Origin: Roseibium marinum
GTDB lineage: Bacteria > Pseudomonadota > Alphaproteobacteria > Rhizobiales > Stappiaceae
DNA length: 64,000 bases
Direction: 5' to 3'
Assembly: GCF_002906165.1 (NCBI RefSeq)
Contig: NZ_PPCN01000002.1
Span: 124,001 to 188,000, forward strand
Shown here: positions 8,901 through 16,757 of the stretch, piece after piece
How positions within the stretch are numbered: the first letter of the stretch is position 1
Layout of the letters: each line of letters starts with the position of its first letter
Translations under genes and position numbers: made by a program
The notes under the pieces: model-generated
Told to the model about the DNA's origin: nothing
The model's database searches: none
Seen by the model: only the letters and a program-made list of their open reading frames with translations

Positions 8901-9400
8901 CCGACCAGAAGGCCACCGCCGCCGCCAAGGCCACCGCCGCCGCCGCCGCCGGAGCCGTAGGAAAGCGCGGAGCTGTAATAACCATCCTGTCCAGCCTCGC
9001 CGTTGCCGCCAACGACCGCCGTATTGGCGACCGAGAGGTTGGAGATGTTGACGGTCGGCGCATTGGCGCCGTTGACCTGGATACCCTGGAAAGACGACGC
9101 GCCATCGATCACCTGGCTGTTGCCGGTGATGTTCACGGTGACGTTCGCGTTGCTTGCCTGCAGGCCAGCCAGTGAACTGGTGAGTGTGAAGCCGCTGGTG
9201 ATGTTGATGCTGACGGCAGAGCCGGAACCGGCTGCCGCAACAGCCGCGACCGCGGTGTTCCAATCGGTCTGGCTGGAGACGTCGATGGCCTGCGCCTCGG
9301 TGACAAGCAGAACGCCGAGGCTTGCGAAGACCGCACCAAACAGTGCGCCACGCGAACGATGTGCCGGGTCGGTGTCCGGGAGTTTCTTGTGCAGTGTCAT
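5954..9400 (-). CDS. Autotransporter (type Va) with Gly-rich passenger and C-terminal beta-barrel
   Basis: A 1148-residue outer-membrane protein from the ATG at 9400. The start is followed by a positively charged stretch and a hydrophobic core (FGAVFASLGVLLVTEAQA), a typical Sec signal peptide; in-frame codons up to 9574 have no signal-like character. The passenger begins with a region of parallel beta-helix type, then an extremely Gly-rich, low-complexity segment, then repeats of the autotransporter-associated strand type (GTGNLVLSAANTFTGNVTI, GTLLLTATNTYTGSTDV, GTLNLTGTSSYTGATTV). The last ~270 residues form an autotransporter barrel ending in the outer-membrane signature SARF. It probably presents or releases a surface adhesin-like passenger. 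An IS abuts its stop codon. A response-regulator/kinase pair lies upstream and may control it (inference). Confidence 0.9.
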   Translation of the reverse strand: MTLHKKLPDTDPAHRSRGALFGAVFASLGVLLVTEAQAIDVSSQTDWNTAVAAVAAAGSGSAVSINITSGFTLTSSLAGLQASNANVTVNITGNSQVIDGASSFQGIQVNGANAPTVNISNLSVANTAVVGGNGEAGQDGYYSSALSYGSGGGGGGGLGGGGGLLVGSGADVTLSSVTFTGNSATGGTGGNGGSAQNIAASASGGDGGDGGAMNAGGAVGGGGAGGEGGNTGTSGTVGSSGASVGDGGGGGGGSGTTGSSGYTDRNDGGAGNAGGGEGNSGRGAVTNNAGSFGPGSDGGNGGDGGGGRGGAIYVATGGTLTILDTPISGAAVTGGAGGGGGTGQGSSAAGGLTGSTGSTAGAGIFIDTTTVNIGVSSGTVTYANTIAGTGRTAGSVTTAINKTGTGNLVLSAANTFTGNVTIAGGNLSIAGTANLGDVANDVVISDGGTLAVTGTTTMASGRGFSLAGSSAIDVASGTTTTLQGVIADGASSGSLEKAGDGTLLLTATNTYTGSTDVNAGILRMGSATALASTSAVTVAAGATFDVNGFDSTLPSLSGSGSITNGNATAAVLTTDFNNADTTFSGTLQDGAGVLSLTKTGTGTLNLTGTSSYTGATTVNGGTLFVNGSIVSSSAITIASGGTLGGSGTVGMVSANSGGTIAPGNSIGTLNVSGDASFASGSIYAVEVDAAGNSDLLHATGTVTINNGASVTVGPENGTDTGSTYATDTTYTILTADTAVNGTFGSVSDSFAFLDAMLGYDANNVTLTLTRNETNFASAANTANQRATAAGVGGLTAGNAVYDAFIGLTDAGAREALDALSGEVHGTVHGALAADSQFGRDTIGNRIRGAFDGVAAGEMPQIAFNGKGETPGISGGVVAWGQGYGAWGSTDATANTAGADRSTGGFFMGADAELFGGWRAGVLAGYGHSSFDVDARASSGNADSYTLGAYTGRQFGPLGVRLGTTYTWHDVGTTRNVTVGAFTDHLTAKYAAPTAQAFGEVGYTMDTQLARFEPFAGLALIHQRSDGFTETGGTAALTVSSTAQTLGVTTLGARAERQFAVIGDMTASLAGALGWRHAIGDVTPDTAMRLDGGSAFTVSGSPIDRDTALIEAGVKLDFGKVGRFDIGYQGDIGANAQDHGFTASFSARF

Positions 9401-9851
9401 TTCATCGTCCGAATTGTCATGTGGAGAAGATAATTTGCTCTGAGCCGGAAGCGGCGCTTTTCGGCGGTCGACCGTGGCAAGGCACGATCGCCGAACCGGA
9501 ACTCCGAATGGAATTGGCAGTCCTGAACCGGGCACGCCGGAATCACGCTGCGCCATTGTGATTGTCAGCCTCACATCGCCGCCGAAGCGCGTCGGAACAT
9601 CCTGAAAGCGACTGGCCGGGTGTTGCCGATAGGGCGGTGGAGGCCGGCGGTGCTTCCGAGTTCAGTCTCAATTCCCTTAATGTCGACAGTCTCATTTCCA
9701 CACACCCTTCTGGGTGCCGGCTTTTCCGGCTCTGCCCTTGAGCCGTCCGGCAAACACCTGAATTGAATTTCAGTAACAGGCGAGGTGCCGCGCTTCCCTG
9801 AAATAACAAGTTAAAACAAGATCTAATGTAGATAGTTATATAAATCCTAAG

Positions 9852-9868
9852 TCAACATATAATGTTGA
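9852..9868. promoter_or_regulatory. Perfect inverted repeat TCAACAT-ATA-ATGTTGA (possible operator)
   Basis: Seven-base arms with a 3-bp spacer, perfectly symmetrical, in an AT-rich stretch upstream of the autotransporter gene. It shares the core CAACAT/ATGTTG with the palindrome at 9906-9921, so the two look like paired binding sites for one dimeric regulator. Binding protein unknown; the adjacent OmpR-type regulator is a candidate. Confidence 0.5.
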
Positions 9869-9905
9869 TAGAAATATCTATAAACAAATACATATGTTTT
9901 ACTTT

Positions 9906-9921
9906 TGCAACATATGTTGCA
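9906..9921. promoter_or_regulatory. 16-bp perfect palindrome TGCAACATATGTTGCA (possible operator)
   Basis: A perfect dyad centred 53-54 bp from the centre of the repeat at 9852-9868, that is about five helical turns apart. The half-site CAACAT is the same in both. It lies between the autotransporter gene and the response-regulator gene. Interpreted as a regulatory site by symmetry and position only. Confidence 0.5.
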
Positions 9922-10085
9922 GAACGAGTTTCATTAGATGAGATTCTCGCATCTCCGCCATGAAGCCTCGTTGTGTTTCGATGATCTTGTTGTAAATTGA
10001 ACACGATGAAAGCAGACCGCCAAGGCCGGCAACGCGCAACGCAGGCGTGATCAAGGGTGTTCGGAAAGAAAGGAAATGCGGGCGT

Positions 10086-10805
10086 TCAGCCGCGTCCGGC
10101 AATAACGGCGATCATCGAAAACCCGACGCCCTGGACGGTGCTGATCGGGAGGCTCAAGTCCGTGTGGCTGAGCGTTTTGGCGCGCAGGCGGCACAGCATG
10201 GAGTCCAGCTTGCGATAGGAGGAAGCGGAGGTATCGTCGCCCAGCGTGGCGATGATGTCGCCACGGCTGATGACGATGTCCCGGGAATGCACGACATGAT
10301 CAACGAACATGGCCTCGCGGCGGGTCAGGCGCACCGAGCGGCCGTTGGGCGAGGTGAGTTCCAGGTTGGTGGAGGAATAGGACCAGCCTGGCATTTCACC
10401 GGTGGTGGCCGTGTCGGTTCCAGGGATAGGGGCTGTACGCGATACGCATCTCTTCAGCACAAGACCACTGATGGCGGCGGAAAGCTCTTCCGGCTCTACC
10501 GGCTTGGTCATGTAGATGTCCGCACCGCTCTGGTAGCCGCGCACCCGGTCCTCCAGGCTCGCGCGCACGGTGGTGATGATGATGCCCGTATCGGCCTGAT
10601 CGGAAAGGTATCGGGTGATCGAATACCCGTCGTAATGCGGCAGATTGATATCGACGACGACGACATCGAAGGACTTGTCCGCCATCAGCTGATAGAGTTC
10701 GACGGCGCTGCCGGCCTCGGCAACGGTGTGCCCCAGCAGGACCAGACAATCGGCCATGCTCTCGCGCAGCGCAACGTCATCTTCTACCAACATCACCTCA
10801 GCCAT
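10086..10805 (-). CDS. OmpR-type response regulator
   Basis: A 239-residue protein from ATG 10805 (MAEVMLVEDD). The receiver domain has the acidic pair ED (8-9), phospho-acceptor Asp52 (VVVVDINLPHYDG), Thr at TTVRA and the conserved Lys in MTKPVEPEEL. Residues ~145-235 form a winged-helix DNA-binding domain of the trans_reg_C type: RLTRREAMFVDHVV, YRKLDSMLCRLRAK and TVQGVGFSM align with the recognition-helix and wing regions. An in-frame upstream start (10841) would add a 12-residue tail unlike receiver N-termini. The gene is divergent from the kinase gene at 10884, with 78 bp between them, so they probably form a regulatory pair. The autotransporter downstream is a likely target (inference). 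Confidence 0.9.
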   Translation of the reverse strand: MAEVMLVEDDVALRESMADCLVLLGHTVAEAGSAVELYQLMADKSFDVVVVDINLPHYDGYSITRYLSDQADTGIIITTVRASLEDRVRGYQSGADIYMTKPVEPEELSAAISGLVLKRCVSRTAPIPGTDTATTGEMPGWSYSSTNLELTSPNGRSVRLTRREAMFVDHVVHSRDIVISRGDIIATLGDDTSASSYRKLDSMLCRLRAKTLSHTDLSLPISTVQGVGFSMIAVIAGRG

Positions 10806-10883
10806 GGGACCAGCACGCTCGCCTGACAATTTGCTTACCAAACATGTCTATCGAGAGCCTATGTACTTTAAACAGGGACAGGA

Positions 10884-12983
10884 ATGCAATTGTCCCACGA
10901 TCAAGGCAGCAGCATGCGGCGCTTATTCCGTCCTGTACCAACCGTCGTTGATATTACACGAAGTCTCCTGTTTTTCACCGCGGTGCTTTTTGCCTCGAAC
11001 GTCACCTCGATTTGGCAATTGGAGGCGGCCGCCGGGCAACTTCCTGCCATCGGCGCCGGGCCGGAGTTCGCATCCGCGTCCCTGACCGGCCGCATGTCGG
11101 TTCTGCGCGATCCCGACCATGCGATCTCGCTTGCCGATGTCGCCTTTGGCGCCGCGGGTCAGGCCATGCATCCGGCAAGCGGCAACATCGCGCTTGGCTA
11201 TACGCAGGACGCGCTGTGGGTGAAGTTTTCGCTCAAACGCGACCGCGCATGGCCGCTCAGCCTGTTTCTCAATCTGATACCCACCTATCTCGACCGGGTG
11301 GATGTCTATGTCGCGCGGGTGGCCCACCCTGCGTCCGTCGATGATTTCGAACTGCTGCGGCTGGGCGACCATGTTCCCTCCGCCGAGCGCGCGATATTCG
11401 TACCCTCGCTCGTTGCGGAACTGACGCTGCCCGACGCCGACCTGACCGATATTTACATGCGTATGGAGACGACCAGCAACTTGGCGCTGCGGGGATGGGT
11501 TCTTTCCGGGGCGTCGATGCTGAATGTCGCGACCCAGGAAAGCATCAAACTCGGTGCGATCCTGTCGTTTTTCATCATTCTGGCGATCATTCACCTCTAC
11601 TATTTCTTCTTTCTGCGCAAACGATTGTATTTTTCCTTCAGCGCCTTCCTGGTCGCTTTGGCTTCGGTGTTTCTGTTCGACAGCGGACTGATCACCGACG
11701 GCCCCATGTTGGGGGTCTATTACGCCAGCGATCTGTACCTGGGCTGCACCATGATCATCGCGCAGCTGACAAGCTATGTATTCATGATCGATCAGCTTGA
11801 GGCCAGGGCACGCTTCCCGATACTCTATCGCGGCCTGCAGGGCATGATCGCGCTATATGCCTTTGTTCTGGTCGCAGCCATCGCCGGCTATGGCAGCACC
11901 GTCATCCCCCCGGCGCTCGCGCTCTCCACAAGCTGGATCCTGCTGGTTTCCGTCTACAATGTGATCCTGTACCGGCGCAAAAGGCCGGGCAGCGGATTGG
12001 CCACCATGGCCTATCTGATCCTGCTGGCGGGTTTTGTCGCGACCGCCGGGCGCCTGTCGGGACTGTTGCCCTTCGCCACCGCCACCGAACATGCTTTTCT
12101 GGCGGGCGTCGTCCTGTTCATCTTTTTCATGAACCTGTCGCTGTTGCAGCGGGCGCGACTGGCCGAGCAGAGAAGACGCGAAAGTCAGGCGCTGCAGGTG
12201 TCGCGCAAGGCGGAAAAAGCAGCTATGCGCCTGGTGAAAATCCGCACCGCCGAGTTGGAGACGGCAAAGGAAGAGGCCGAAACGGCTCTGGCGCATGAGC
12301 GCGCCGCCCAGGCCGAACAGCTGCGCTTCGTGGATGTGGTCACCCACCAGTATCAAACGCCGCTCGCCGTGATCCGCTCAAGTATCGCGGCCATTCTTCA
12401 AACACTTGCGCCGCAGGATGAGGGCAATCGTCAGCGGGTCAGCCAGATACGTTCCGCGGTCAAGCGGCTGATCGAGGTGCTGGACGTGTCGCTGCATCGC
12501 AGCCGTGTGGACGGCAGCACCGCCAAGGCGAACTTGCAGGATGTGGAGCTTGTCCCGACGTTGGAGGGGATTGTCGGACGAAACCGTGAACTGTCGCCCG
12601 AAAGCGGTCTTGAGATCGAATTCCAGTCGATCGGGGCACATGACAGGGGCCGGATAGATCCCGACATGCTCGGTCTGGCGCTGACCAACCTGATCGACAA
12701 TGCCGTCAAGTTCTCTGCCGCGGGCAAGCCCGTCAGGATGCGCTGCCGGCGGCAGGACGGCTCCCTCGTCATCGAAGTGGCCGATGAAGGTATCGGTATT
12801 CCCGAAGCGGAGCGGGAGGATATTTCCAAACGTTATTTTCGCGCTTCCAATACCGGCGGCATTCCCGGTACCGGATTGGGCCTGCACATCGTCAGGGCCG
12901 TTGCGGCCGCCCACGGCGGCACCTTTGCCATCGCCAATGGCGATCAAGGCGGCGTTGTCACGGCACTCACCATCCCGGCGTGA
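10884..12983 (+). CDS. 7TM (DISM-type) sensor histidine kinase
   Basis: A 699-residue membrane kinase. Residues ~22-50 contain a signal-anchor-like hydrophobic stretch. Residues ~65-210 form a periplasmic 7TMR-DISM extracellular beta domain (GYTQDALWVKFSLKR). About seven hydrophobic segments follow between ~220 and 420, the 7TMR-DISM membrane module. A coiled coil (~425-480) leads to the HisKA domain with phospho-acceptor His488 in an unusual H-box, VVTHQYQTPLAVI, in place of SHELRTP. The ATPase domain shows the N-box NLIDNAVKFS, G1 box ADEGIGIP and G2 GTGLGLHIV. Such DISM sensors often bind carbohydrate or other small ligands. It is divergent from the OmpR-type regulator gene and is its probable partner. 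Confidence 0.9.
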   Translation: MQLSHDQGSSMRRLFRPVPTVVDITRSLLFFTAVLFASNVTSIWQLEAAAGQLPAIGAGPEFASASLTGRMSVLRDPDHAISLADVAFGAAGQAMHPASGNIALGYTQDALWVKFSLKRDRAWPLSLFLNLIPTYLDRVDVYVARVAHPASVDDFELLRLGDHVPSAERAIFVPSLVAELTLPDADLTDIYMRMETTSNLALRGWVLSGASMLNVATQESIKLGAILSFFIILAIIHLYYFFFLRKRLYFSFSAFLVALASVFLFDSGLITDGPMLGVYYASDLYLGCTMIIAQLTSYVFMIDQLEARARFPILYRGLQGMIALYAFVLVAAIAGYGSTVIPPALALSTSWILLVSVYNVILYRRKRPGSGLATMAYLILLAGFVATAGRLSGLLPFATATEHAFLAGVVLFIFFMNLSLLQRARLAEQRRRESQALQVSRKAEKAAMRLVKIRTAELETAKEEAETALAHERAAQAEQLRFVDVVTHQYQTPLAVIRSSIAAILQTLAPQDEGNRQRVSQIRSAVKRLIEVLDVSLHRSRVDGSTAKANLQDVELVPTLEGIVGRNRELSPESGLEIEFQSIGAHDRGRIDPDMLGLALTNLIDNAVKFSAAGKPVRMRCRRQDGSLVIEVADEGIGIPEAEREDISKRYFRASNTGGIPGTGLGLHIVRAVAAAHGGTFAIANGDQGGVVTALTIPA

Positions 12984-13100
12984 CATTCGAAAGCCTTGCC
13001 CACCCTCCTGCGAAACAGCGCGCGGGTCCGAAAATCCGCGCGCTGTTGCAAGTTGAACGATTTTGGAGCTGGTCTGCGTCCATCCGAACGCAGACTGACG

Positions 13101-14879
13101 CTAGATCACGTCGAAGACATGATCGAGCAGCATGATACCCAGGCATCCAGACGGACTGAGCGTCTGGGCGCTCAGCAGGTGCCCGCCGATGGTCGCCGCG
13201 GCCACTTCCGGTTTCGTGCCTTCCGGAACGTTGTTGATGTTCTGAACCGTCAGATAGACATCCCACTTGCCGGGCTTCGACGTCGCCGGAATGCGCACGG
13301 ACCCCTTGAAGCAGCACTGACGGGCCTTTGCCGCATTCACCTTGATCCGCGCTTCCAGCGCATCCTTCAGGATCGCCTCGAGCTGCTCCTTGGGAAGATC
13401 GATCCGGAACTCGCCTTCCCGGTCGAGGCCGTCAACGCAATATTCGACAAGGACCGCCTCGCCGCCGCCACCGAGGACCTGCGTTGAGGAAATGCCATTG
13501 CCCTTGACGGTCAGCGTGTGAACGACGCCTTGCGTTCCGTCCGTCGCATCCTCGCCCACCAGCACGCCGCCGGCGAAGGCCCTCAGCCTGACCGGCTGAC
13601 TTGTGTATTGAACGACTTTGATCCGGACCTCGGAGACAGGCTGGTGACTGAACTGGATGCCGCGCGACGGCAGCAACAACCCCTTTGCAAGTTCGCCCCA
13701 GGACACGATCGACATATTCTGCTGCTGGGGCTGCAGATACCCGAGCCAGTCGAACCTTCCCTTGTAGACAACTTCCTGGTTTTCCATCTCGAAGAAGCGG
13801 ATGCAATCCAGTTCGCCGTCGCCAGTCCCGCCGAAGGGATCCTCGTCGCACGGAACCGGCTGAAGGATCGAGCGCACGGCCGTGGACGGCTTGTCATGGG
13901 GGATCATATGCGCGACGACGTGATAGTCGTTGCAGGTGCGCGCCAGCTGATAATCCCAGATCGAGGCGAAGATTTCCGCCCGCTCGCCCGGATTGTAGCC
14001 GGGCTTGTCGGTGACGACCTGCTTGCCGAGCAGGAACTGGGCGTTCGCGACCTTCTCGCGTTCCTCGTGAACCATGACCCGCTGGTCGGTTTCCCGTTCA
14101 TAGCGCCAGATCGTCTCGGCGCGGAACGGATATCCCGGCAGCGGCAGATCGTAGTAGAGGATCTCGTTCGAAACCCGCTCGCGCAGGGTCTTTTCCCCGG
14201 CGGGGGGGACCGTCGCGTCCTGGCCGCGGCGGGTCTGGTCCTTGTAGTCGGAGCAGGCCGCCGCAATCGCCGCTGCCGCCGCGCCGCCATAGAGGATAGC
14301 CGCGATGGGATCGGGGCTTTCCCATTCGATCAGCGACGTGACCAGCGGCCCGCAGGCAAGGACCTTCCCGATTGCCTCCACATGGTCGCCGCCGGTCGGG
14401 TGCCCGGGCTGGATGATCTGATCCCCAGCCGAACCGCCATCGGCCCACACATGCCAGTTCGACAACCCGACAGGAGCGCCCGTCACATTGTCGGTCCCTA
14501 AAATGCCGAGCGTGCCGCCGCCGTTGAACCACAGCACGTGCTGCTCGGAATTCGAGGACGCCGGGCCGCCGAGAAGAGGGTCGTATTTGCGCTCATCGCG
14601 CTGACCCACGGAGCCGCTGACGTAGTTTTCATCGCGGACATCGGTCGGAAAGCCGTCGATCTCCTTTGGAATCGGCTTCGAGCCCTTCGCTTCGATGACC
14701 CGTTCGGAGGGCAGTTTTTCCTGGACGTGAAACAGGATCGCCAATCCGTCCCGAGGCTTGCCGCCGCGTTCGGGAGACCCGAACCCGATGGCAACCACAT
14801 TGGGGTCGTCGGCATACTCTGCGCGCAAACGGCGCACGCTGGCCTGAATACGGGCAACGGTTTCGTTGATTTCAACCAT
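13101..14879 (-). CDS. Trypsin-like protease N-lobe protein (His half of a split protease)
   Basis: A 592-residue protein. Residues ~1-90 carry the leader typical of bacterial trypsin-like peptidases of the Nal1-like type (DDPNVVAIGFG, AILFHVQEKLP, IPKEIDGFPTDV). Residues ~117-178 form the N-terminal lobe: GGTLGILGTD, then the catalytic-His motif GLSNWHVW with His143, then GDQIIQPGHPTGGD and EAIGKV. At that point the fold is interrupted by a hydrophobic Ala-rich stretch (~192-209). No catalytic Asp strand and no GDSG motif follow. Residues ~230-592 are a different, largely beta-stranded Cys-containing region of unknown type. The missing C-lobe is found at the end of the upstream gene product (14895-16757). 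The gene starts 15 bp after that gene, with ribosome site GGAGGG, so both are one operon. Confidence 0.75.
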   Translation of the reverse strand: MVEINETVARIQASVRRLRAEYADDPNVVAIGFGSPERGGKPRDGLAILFHVQEKLPSERVIEAKGSKPIPKEIDGFPTDVRDENYVSGSVGQRDERKYDPLLGGPASSNSEQHVLWFNGGGTLGILGTDNVTGAPVGLSNWHVWADGGSAGDQIIQPGHPTGGDHVEAIGKVLACGPLVTSLIEWESPDPIAAILYGGAAAAAIAAACSDYKDQTRRGQDATVPPAGEKTLRERVSNEILYYDLPLPGYPFRAETIWRYERETDQRVMVHEEREKVANAQFLLGKQVVTDKPGYNPGERAEIFASIWDYQLARTCNDYHVVAHMIPHDKPSTAVRSILQPVPCDEDPFGGTGDGELDCIRFFEMENQEVVYKGRFDWLGYLQPQQQNMSIVSWGELAKGLLLPSRGIQFSHQPVSEVRIKVVQYTSQPVRLRAFAGGVLVGEDATDGTQGVVHTLTVKGNGISSTQVLGGGGEAVLVEYCVDGLDREGEFRIDLPKEQLEAILKDALEARIKVNAAKARQCCFKGSVRIPATSKPGKWDVYLTVQNINNVPEGTKPEVAAATIGGHLLSAQTLSPSGCLGIMLLDHVFDVI

Positions 14880-14894
14880 TTCTCATGCCCTCCG

Positions 14895-16757
14895 TCAGAT
14901 TGTGATGTTAAGGATGCGCTGCACGTCTTCGAGCAGCGAAGCGATGCTGAAGTTACCCGACCCGTCGGCGGCACCGGAGTGGTGCAACCCGACCGGACGC
15001 AATGTCTCGGTGTGTATCCAGACCGATCCGGAATCACCTTTCTGGCTTGTCGGCTCATCGAACGCAGGATCACGAGTGATCTGCAGCTGATCGATGCTCC
15101 AAGCGGCTTCCGAATGCCCGGTCGGAGACAGCCCGGATATGATCCCGTGGGTGAACCCGGTCGTCGCACCGGACTTGAAGACCTTGCGCTGCGGGTCGTC
15201 AATCGGCAGCACCAGCAGGTTGCTGACTTCGGCATGGGTCATCACGTTGCCGGTGACCGCGGTGACCATGCCGTTCAGGGCGGTCAGCGGGTTCAGGAAG
15301 TCCTCATCGCCCTGCGCGTCGAGAACCGTGTTCATCGCCAGCGCCCGGTCCGTATCGATCACGCACAGCGCCGCGTCGATATCGTCCTGCTGGAAAGCTC
15401 CCAATGTGCCGATGACATTGTCTTCGTCCTGATAGGCAATGTCGGCGGCTTCGGCGATCATGCCCGCGATCAGGAGGATAACGGCAATGATGATCAGCAG
15501 CACCTTCCACCACGGATCGTCATAAGGCAGAGGCCCGTACTGGCCGTCGAAAGGTTCGGACGGCGTCACGGTGTAGTCGAACTTGGTGGGAAAGGCGAGG
15601 AAGGGCGGATATTGCCATTTCCCGTCGCCGGGAAACCTCGGATCGCGACCGCCGCCCCAGGGATCGGTGGGATCGTATCCGCCGCCGCCCGGAAAGCCCG
15701 GCAGATCCCTGCAACTGCAGTAGCAGGTAAGCAGCTTCTGGATCAGGCAGGGATCGATGTCTTTGCCCTTCAGAAGCGCCTCGAGCGCACGGCGAAGGTC
15801 CCGGGCACCGGGATTGCGCCGCCGGCCTCCGCGTCGCGGCTTCTCTCCTCCACCCTTTCCGTCGGAACCGTCCAGGCGCCTGCGCTTTTTCTTGGCGGTG
15901 ACACGGTCGATGGCGACCTCGCGCAGTTGCACGCGGATTTCACCTTCCTGCACCTCCGAAACGATCTGGCCTGTGGTCTCGTCGATATAGGAAGAGGAAA
16001 CGAATATCTGTTTGGTCTTGAACCGGCGCGGATCGCCGGGATCCGCCATGCCGGCACGGTTGGTCACGGAGAAGGTGATGTCGTGCTTGCGTGGCGACGC
16101 TTCGCGCACATCGATCTTGAAATAGAACACTCGGGAGCGATCCGGTTCCAGTCCTTCAAGGCTGATACCGGTTCCCGACAGCTTCTGGCCCAGCATATCG
16201 AGTTCGCGCTGGGTGAAGCTGTCGATGACATCGATACCGCGCGCGGTAAGCTGCGCCCGGCTTTGCGGCGTGATATCGATAGCGTGATCGGGTCCGAAGG
16301 CGAGCCCCCAGTGGTTTTCCACCCGAACGCCCATGTAATAGACACCGATCGCCGTCTCGAAAATGCCGTCGGGCATTTGCCCGAGATCGAGAATACGCAC
16401 CGCGAACGGCCTGACAGGGATGTCGAAGAGCGTGTCCCCCTGCCAGCGCGCGTCCCATTCGATGTCCTCGAAGTCGAGTTGCGGCAGCGGATCTTCCGCT
16501 CCGATGGTCGCCCTGATGTCGATACGGTCTGGCGCCGCATCGATCATCATGTCCGATTCCGCCCACGGCTCGCCGGCATTCTCGCGGTATTCGGCCCGCA
16601 ATTGCCAGTGTACGCCGTCTATGACCTTGGCCGGTCCGACGACGCCGTCAAATGTGCCGCCACCCGAGGACGCCCCGTCGATCACATACCGGTTTTCCCA
16701 GTTGTGTATCGCCTTGACGACCTCAAGCCGCCATTTCCCGTATAAATTGATTGCCAT
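14895..16757 (-). CDS. Trypsin-like protease C-lobe protein (Asp/Ser half of a split protease), membrane-anchored
   Basis: A 620-residue protein from ATG 16757, chosen because GGAGG lies 6 nt upstream. Residues ~1-290 are unknown beta-rich sequence. Residues ~290-320 are a very basic Lys/Arg/Gly linker, followed by a Cys cluster (Cys337, 345, 347, 349) and a Gly/Pro-rich segment. One strong transmembrane helix lies at ~416-435 (WKVLLIIIAVILLIAGMIAEA). After it comes the C-terminal lobe of a trypsin-like protease: NVIGTLGAF, then DDIDAALCVID with probable catalytic Asp461, KSGATTGFTHGIISG, and the nucleophile motif KGDSGSVW with Ser576, then PVGLHHSG. No catalytic-His segment is present. The complementary His lobe is encoded by the next gene in the operon. 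First gene of the pair. Confidence 0.75.
   Translation of the reverse strand: MAINLYGKWRLEVVKAIHNWENRYVIDGASSGGGTFDGVVGPAKVIDGVHWQLRAEYRENAGEPWAESDMMIDAAPDRIDIRATIGAEDPLPQLDFEDIEWDARWQGDTLFDIPVRPFAVRILDLGQMPDGIFETAIGVYYMGVRVENHWGLAFGPDHAIDITPQSRAQLTARGIDVIDSFTQRELDMLGQKLSGTGISLEGLEPDRSRVFYFKIDVREASPRKHDITFSVTNRAGMADPGDPRRFKTKQIFVSSSYIDETTGQIVSEVQEGEIRVQLREVAIDRVTAKKKRRRLDGSDGKGGGEKPRRGGRRRNPGARDLRRALEALLKGKDIDPCLIQKLLTCYCSCRDLPGFPGGGGYDPTDPWGGGRDPRFPGDGKWQYPPFLAFPTKFDYTVTPSEPFDGQYGPLPYDDPWWKVLLIIIAVILLIAGMIAEAADIAYQDEDNVIGTLGAFQQDDIDAALCVIDTDRALAMNTVLDAQGDEDFLNPLTALNGMVTAVTGNVMTHAEVSNLLVLPIDDPQRKVFKSGATTGFTHGIISGLSPTGHSEAAWSIDQLQITRDPAFDEPTSQKGDSGSVWIHTETLRPVGLHHSGAADGSGNFSIASLLEDVQRILNITI

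Larger units (their letters stand above)
9401..10085. other. Autotransporter upstream region, AT-rich, with palindromes
   Basis: This 685-bp gap has no convincing gene. Positions ~9800-9940 are far more AT-rich than the surroundings and contain two palindromes (listed separately). The region should contain the minus-strand promoter for the autotransporter, giving a leader of perhaps 400 nt. The long leader could itself have a regulatory role, but no riboswitch fold was recognised. Confidence 0.5.

Noticed and set aside
8458..8960. Pro-rich plus-strand frame opposite the autotransporter
   Set aside because: It is the mirror of the Gly-rich passenger (GGN read as CCN) and not a gene.
14538..16745. 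A 735-codon open frame on the plus strand
   Set aside because: It is antisense to the two protease genes, which have ribosome sites, protease motifs and a membrane helix. High GC produces long shadow frames.
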